Assembly: GCA_030592145.1 (NCBI GenBank)
Contig: JAUVKJ010000037.1
Location: 1-10,128 of the forward strand
DNA length: 10,128 nt
Direction: 5' to 3'
From: Bacteroides sp.
Lineage (GTDB): Bacteria > Bacteroidota > Bacteroidia > Bacteroidales > SM23-62
Below, in pieces: positions 7,333 to 10,128 of the stretch. Position numbers and translations under genes: made by a program. Under the pieces are notes generated by a model. That model ran no database searches and was not told the origin of the DNA. It saw only the letters and a list, made by a program, of their open reading frames with translations. The stretch's first letter is position 1, and each line of letters starts with the position of its first letter.

Positions 7333-8253
7333 TCAGTTCACCTTGAATGTAGTATCTCCCTTCTCGAAAAATGCAATGATCTGTTCCGCGGCCGCCACAC
7401 CGGCATTAATATTAGCCTCAGAGGTCTGGGCACCCATTTTTTTCGGTGTAAAAAAACAGTTTTCAGGATATTCTTCTTTTAACCGTACCCCGTTATCCGG
7501 GGCAATGTCAGATGCGTACCTGAAATCGGGGCGCTCCTTCAGTATCCTGGCAAGTGCATCCTCATCAAGCACTTCTTTTCTTGCCGTATTAACCAGAACC
7601 GCTCCCTCCGGCATAAGGGAGAGAAGTTCATAGTTGACAGATCTCCGGGTTTCTTCATTGGCCGGGATATGCAGGGACAGGTACCGGCAGGACCGGTACA
7701 GTTCCTCCACGCTTGTTGCACGTATCACCTCATCTTCTTCGAAAATGGAGTCTTCAAGGAAAGGATCGTATGCACGTACCTCCATCCCAAATCCCATGGC
7801 TATCCTGGCAACGATCTTTCCTACGTAACCGTATGCATGGATCCCCAGTACCTTGCCTTTTAATTCGCTCCCGGAGGTTCCGTTGAACTGGTTCCTGGAT
7901 ATGTAGACCATTAAACCCATTGCCAGCTCGGCAACGGCATTGGAGTTTTGTCCCGGTGTATTCATAGCCACCACATTACGGTTTCCGGCTGCAAGCAGGT
8001 CTATGTTATCATATCCCGCTCCGGCTCTTACTACGATTTTAAGGTTTCCTGCAGCCTGGATCACCCCGGAGTCGACCTTATCACTCCTGATGATCAGTGC
8101 ATCGGCATCGGAAACTGCCTTATGAAGGTCTGAGGGATCCCCGTATTTTTCGAGTAAGGCAAATTCATACCCGGCATTTTCAATGATCTCCCTGATCTGC
8201 TTAACCGCTGCAGGCGCAAACGGTTTTACTGTTGCAACTAAAACTTTCGGCAT
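7333..8253 (-). CDS. serA: D-3-phosphoglycerate dehydrogenase, short form without ACT domain (Lys-type active site)
   Basis: This enzyme oxidises 3-phosphoglycerate to 3-phosphohydroxypyruvate, the first step of serine synthesis. The 306-residue chain has the two-part D-2-hydroxyacid dehydrogenase layout: VVRAGAGYDNID (74-85), AVAELAMGLM (106-115), a Rossmann segment LGIHAYGYVGK (136-146), an acidic residue after the second strand (YDPF, D163, favouring NAD), and NTARKEVLDEDAL (222-234) with the substrate Arg R225. It ends without the C-terminal ACT domain that gives serine feedback in longer forms. Two positions are unusual: TPKKMGAQT (269-277) puts Lys where most relatives have the catalytic His of TPH, and the first Gly of GxGxxG is Ala (AYGYVG). 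I recall both as typical of Bacteroidales and Entamoeba enzymes, so this is probably active. It lies 53 bases after serC. An erythronate-4-phosphate dehydrogenase (PdxB) role is less likely. Confidence 0.93.
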   Translation of the reverse strand: MPKVLVATVKPFAPAAVKQIREIIENAGYEFALLEKYGDPSDLHKAVSDADALIIRSDKVDSGVIQAAGNLKIVVRAGAGYDNIDLLAAGNRNVVAMNTPGQNSNAVAELAMGLMVYISRNQFNGTSGSELKGKVLGIHAYGYVGKIVARIAMGFGMEVRAYDPFLEDSIFEEDEVIRATSVEELYRSCRYLSLHIPANEETRRSVNYELLSLMPEGAVLVNTARKEVLDEDALARILKERPDFRYASDIAPDNGVRLKEEYPENCFFTPKKMGAQTSEANINAGVAAAEQIIAFFEKGDTTFKVN

Positions 8254-8306
8254 TATTTAATTATTTAATCTGTTAAATCCAATCGATTATCTTCGCTCTT
8301 CGCATC

Positions 8307-9377
8307 CTAGCATTTATTCTCAAACTCCCTCATGGTCTCAACCAGCGCTTCCACGCTTTCCTTTGGCAGGGCATTGTAGGTGGAAGCCCTGAAGCCGCCA
8401 ACGGAGCGGTGGCCCTTGATCCCTATCATTCCGTGAGAGGTGGCAAACTGCAGGAAGTCCCCTTCAAGTTCTTTATATTCTTCGTTCACGACAAAACAGA
8501 TATTCATCATGGAACGGTCTTCCTCATTCTGAATGGTAGGCTGGAAAAGTTTGTTCCTGTCGATCTCATCGTACAGGATGGTGGCTTTCTCAATGTTCTT
8601 TTTCTCCATCCCGGCAACCCCGCCATTCTGTTTAAGCCAGCGAAGCGTTTGAAGTGCAGCGTAGACAGGAACCACGGGTGGGGTATTGAACATGGATTCC
8701 TTTTCTATATGGGTCCGGTAATCCAGTATGGAAGGTATGGGCCGGTCTACTTTACCGAGGATATCTTCGCGTATGATCACAAGGGCGACACCCGAAGGTG
8801 CCAGGTTCTTCTGTGCCCCGCCGTATATAATGCTGTATTTTGAAACGTCAACAGGACGGCTGAACACATCGGATGACATGTCGGCGATCAGTGGCATGGG
8901 CACATCCATATCCTCCCGGATCTCGGTTCCGTAAATGGTGTTATTGGTGGTTATGTGAAAATAATCAGCATCAGAAGGCAAGTTATAATCCCGGGGTATA
9001 TAACTGAAGTTTTTATCTTTTGAAGATGCAACTTCCACAGTTTCTCCGAAAAATTTTGCTTCTTTCAGAGCTTTGGATGCCCAGGAGCCGGTATTCAGGT
9101 AGGCGGCTTTAGTCTGAAGCATATTGTATGGGATCATACAGAACTGCAGGCTGGCTCCCCCTCCAAGAAAAAGTACATGATACCCCTTCGGGACATCGAG
9201 AAGTTCCCTGATAAGGGACCGGGATTCCTCCATAACCGCGATGAATTCCTTACTTCTGTGAGATACCTCCATCACCGATAATCCCATTCCATCGAAATCG
9301 AGAATCCCCTTTGCCGTATTTTCTATGGTATAAGCCGGCAGGATCGAGGGTCCTGCATAAAAATTGTGTTTTTTCAT
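8307..9377 (-). CDS. serC: Phosphoserine aminotransferase
   Basis: This PLP-dependent class V-fold aminotransferase converts 3-phosphohydroxypyruvate and glutamate to O-phosphoserine and 2-oxoglutarate. In organisms that make PLP from erythrose 4-phosphate it can also act on 3-hydroxy-4-phosphohydroxythreonine precursors. The 356 residues match the usual length of about 360. Landmarks are the N-terminal [11 protein letters not shown] (4-14), [10 protein letters not shown] (36-45), the phosphate-binding [10 protein letters not shown] (70-79), ADMSSD with D166 for the pyridine nitrogen, and [11 protein letters not shown] (186-196) with the Schiff-base lysine K190. [17 protein letters not shown] near the C-terminus supplies the substrate-phosphate Arg. 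The ATG is followed directly by the conserved start of the family, so the start is secure. It stands 54 bases after the comB-like gene and 53 before serA. Confidence 0.96.
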   Translation of the reverse strand: MKKHNFYAGPSILPAYTIENTAKGILDFDGMGLSVMEVSHRSKEFIAVMEESRSLIRELLDVPKGYHVLFLGGGASLQFCMIPYNMLQTKAAYLNTGSWASKALKEAKFFGETVEVASSKDKNFSYIPRDYNLPSDADYFHITTNNTIYGTEIREDMDVPMPLIADMSSDVFSRPVDVSKYSIIYGGAQKNLAPSGVALVIIREDILGKVDRPIPSILDYRTHIEKESMFNTPPVVPVYAALQTLRWLKQNGGVAGMEKKNIEKATILYDEIDRNKLFQPTIQNEEDRSMMNICFVVNEEYKELEGDFLQFATSHGMIGIKGHRSVGGFRASTYNALPKESVEALVETMREFENKC

Positions 9378-9431
9378 AGATTTGATTATTAGGTAAATTT
9401 CATAAAATTCCGGCAGATATTAATGCCCTGT

Positions 9432-10128
9432 TTATAAGTTTTTCAAATGATCCCCGTTCAGGACAGGGATCACCCTGGTCTTGTCAAATGTATGACAGTA
9501 TTCAATGACATCATCCAGCTTGTTCCTGCGCAACCGTTCACGCTGGGCCACCTTGTCAATATAGCCCATGAGGTCAGTGCGGGCTTTTTCCCAGAGATCA
9601 AGGGATGCCAGGGTGGAATCACAGATGGTCTGGTAGTTTCCAGCAGATAGCAATTTATCGGACAATGCACCGGCATAGAGGCTGTCTTCCAGATTGAATT
9701 TATTCTTCCAGCCTGCACACAGGATGACCACATCCCGGTTTTGTTTGTTCAGCCATTCGAACACTGCGGTGAAATTCAGGTAAGCTCCTATCAATACCCT
9801 GTGACATTCGCTCGCGACATGAATTGCCTGTGTTCCGTTGGTGGTTGAATATACGATCTCCCGGCCGGCGATCCTTTCAGGTGTGAAATTATAAGGTGAA
9901 TTCCCGAAATCTGCAAAATCCCTTACGATCCCGTCCCGCTCCGCTGCCACCATAAATCCCTTCTCCTTATAGGCCATGGCTTCTTCCAGGGTACCCACGG
10001 GGATAATCCTCTCAACACCGTTATCAAAAGCCGTCACAATGGCTGAAGTAGCACGGAGGATATCTGTGATGACAGCGATGGCTTCAGTATTCCTGTACCC
10101 CGGGAACAATGCCGGTGTAAAACATACT
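9432..10128 (-). CDS. comB: ComB-family phosphatase (2-phosphosulfolactate phosphatase-like); 5' end cut by window edge
   Basis: The protein belongs to the Mg-dependent 2-phosphosulfolactate phosphatase (ComB) family, known from archaeal coenzyme M synthesis and widespread in bacteria that do not make that coenzyme. Landmarks are VITDILRATSAIVTAF (family form of V-x-D-V-L-R-A-T-T), a VAAERDG segment, FGNSPYNF and STTNGTQAI. The frame runs open to the right edge: a TTG at 10109 is not a credible start, because the codons before it read VCFTPALFPGY, and ComB proteins in this phylum typically begin with a similar segment (E-V-C-F-x-P-A-L). The true ATG therefore probably lies a few codons beyond 10128. 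About 232 residues are visible and the C-terminus is intact. It is the first visible gene of the leftward unit. Substrate in a bacterium is unproven; sulfolactate metabolism or another phosphate ester is possible. Confidence 0.88.
   Translation of the reverse strand, partial: VCFTPALFPGYRNTEAIAVITDILRATSAIVTAFDNGVERIIPVGTLEEAMAYKEKGFMVAAERDGIVRDFADFGNSPYNFTPERIAGREIVYSTTNGTQAIHVASECHRVLIGAYLNFTAVFEWLNKQNRDVVILCAGWKNKFNLEDSLYAGALSDKLLSAGNYQTICDSTLASLDLWEKARTDLMGYIDKVAQRERLRRNKLDDVIEYCHTFDKTRVIPVLNGDHLKNL

Larger units (their letters stand above)
4386..10128 (-). other. Probable serine-biosynthesis operon: comB-like, serC, serA, DUF1015, yggS, dihydroorotate dehydrogenase-like
   Basis: Six genes run in one direction, right to left, with gaps of 54, 53, 27, 11 and 11 bases. 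No hairpin followed by T residues lies in any gap. The two wider gaps, before serC and before serA, are AT-rich, but neither contains a Bacteroidota-type promoter (TTTG or TTG upstream with TAnnTTTG), so a main promoter beyond the right edge is likely. The grouping of serC, serA and DUF1015 is, from memory, recurrent in Bacteroidota. The shared transcript is inferred from spacing. Confidence 0.65.

Noticed and set aside
8254..8306. Tandem GCGAAGA copies and AT-rich stretch upstream of serA as an operator or promoter
   Set aside because: Two short adjacent copies of a 7-base word are easily due to chance, and no Bacteroidota promoter consensus accompanies them.
8409..8843. 144-codon plus-strand open frame opposite serC
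   Set aside because: It is fully antisense to SerC, whose catalytic motifs are intact; there is no sign of a real gene.
9378..9431. Possible promoter between comB and serC
   Set aside because: The gap is AT-rich, but no TAnnTTTG with an upstream TTTG or TTG is present on the minus strand, so no promoter can be supported.
10107..10109. TTG as the start codon of the comB-like gene
   Set aside because: The frame continues to the right edge, and the codons upstream encode VCFTPAL, which fits the usual ComB N-terminus. The gene is therefore cut by the window rather than starting there.
1..10128. Defence, phage, CRISPR or transposon system
   Set aside because: No transposase, integrase, nuclease, toxin-antitoxin pair, inverted terminal repeats or regularly spaced repeats are seen; the genes are metabolic or surface-related.

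Overview
The window looks like chromosomal DNA from a member of the Bacteroidota, most likely an environmental Bacteroidales-type lineage. The evidence is a secreted protein with the type B C-terminal sorting domain of the type IX secretion system, a Bacteroidales-type short D-3-phosphoglycerate dehydrogenase with TPKKMGAQT in place of the usual His motif, AT-rich gene starts with few clear Shine-Dalgarno sequences, and no promoter of the common sigma-70 kind in the gaps. It is gene-dense: nine protein genes, no intergenic gap above about 55 bases, and no RNA genes, mobile elements, CRISPR arrays or notable repeats that I can see.

Plus-strand block (1-4381). A large multidomain secreted adhesin-like protein with fibronectin type III-like modules and a T9SS type B sorting domain enters from the left edge. 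Its 3' end overlaps the start of an exported TPR protein, and 12 bases further on lies a small cytoplasmic HEAT-repeat-like protein. The three probably form the end of one transcription unit.

Minus-strand block (10128-4386, transcribed right to left). A comB-family phosphatase (its start cut by the right edge), serC, serA, a DUF1015 protein, a YggS/PLPBP-family PLP protein and a dihydroorotate dehydrogenase-like flavoprotein follow one another with gaps of 54, 53, 27, 11 and 11 bases. SerA and SerC give the first two steps of the phosphorylated serine pathway (3-phosphoglycerate to 3-phosphohydroxypyruvate to O-phosphoserine). No recognisable serB phosphoserine phosphatase is present here. 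That makes the two uncertain neighbours interesting: the ComB-family phosphatase and the DUF1015 protein, which carries a DGHHR motif resembling the ParB/sulfiredoxin-fold free serine kinases. YggS fits as a PLP-homeostasis partner of the PLP enzyme SerC. The two blocks converge with only 4 bases between stop codons.

Most of this is housekeeping metabolism. The best candidates for undescribed biology are the DUF1015/ComB pair around the phosphoserine node and the dihydroorotate dehydrogenase paralog that has lost the substrate-binding loop.
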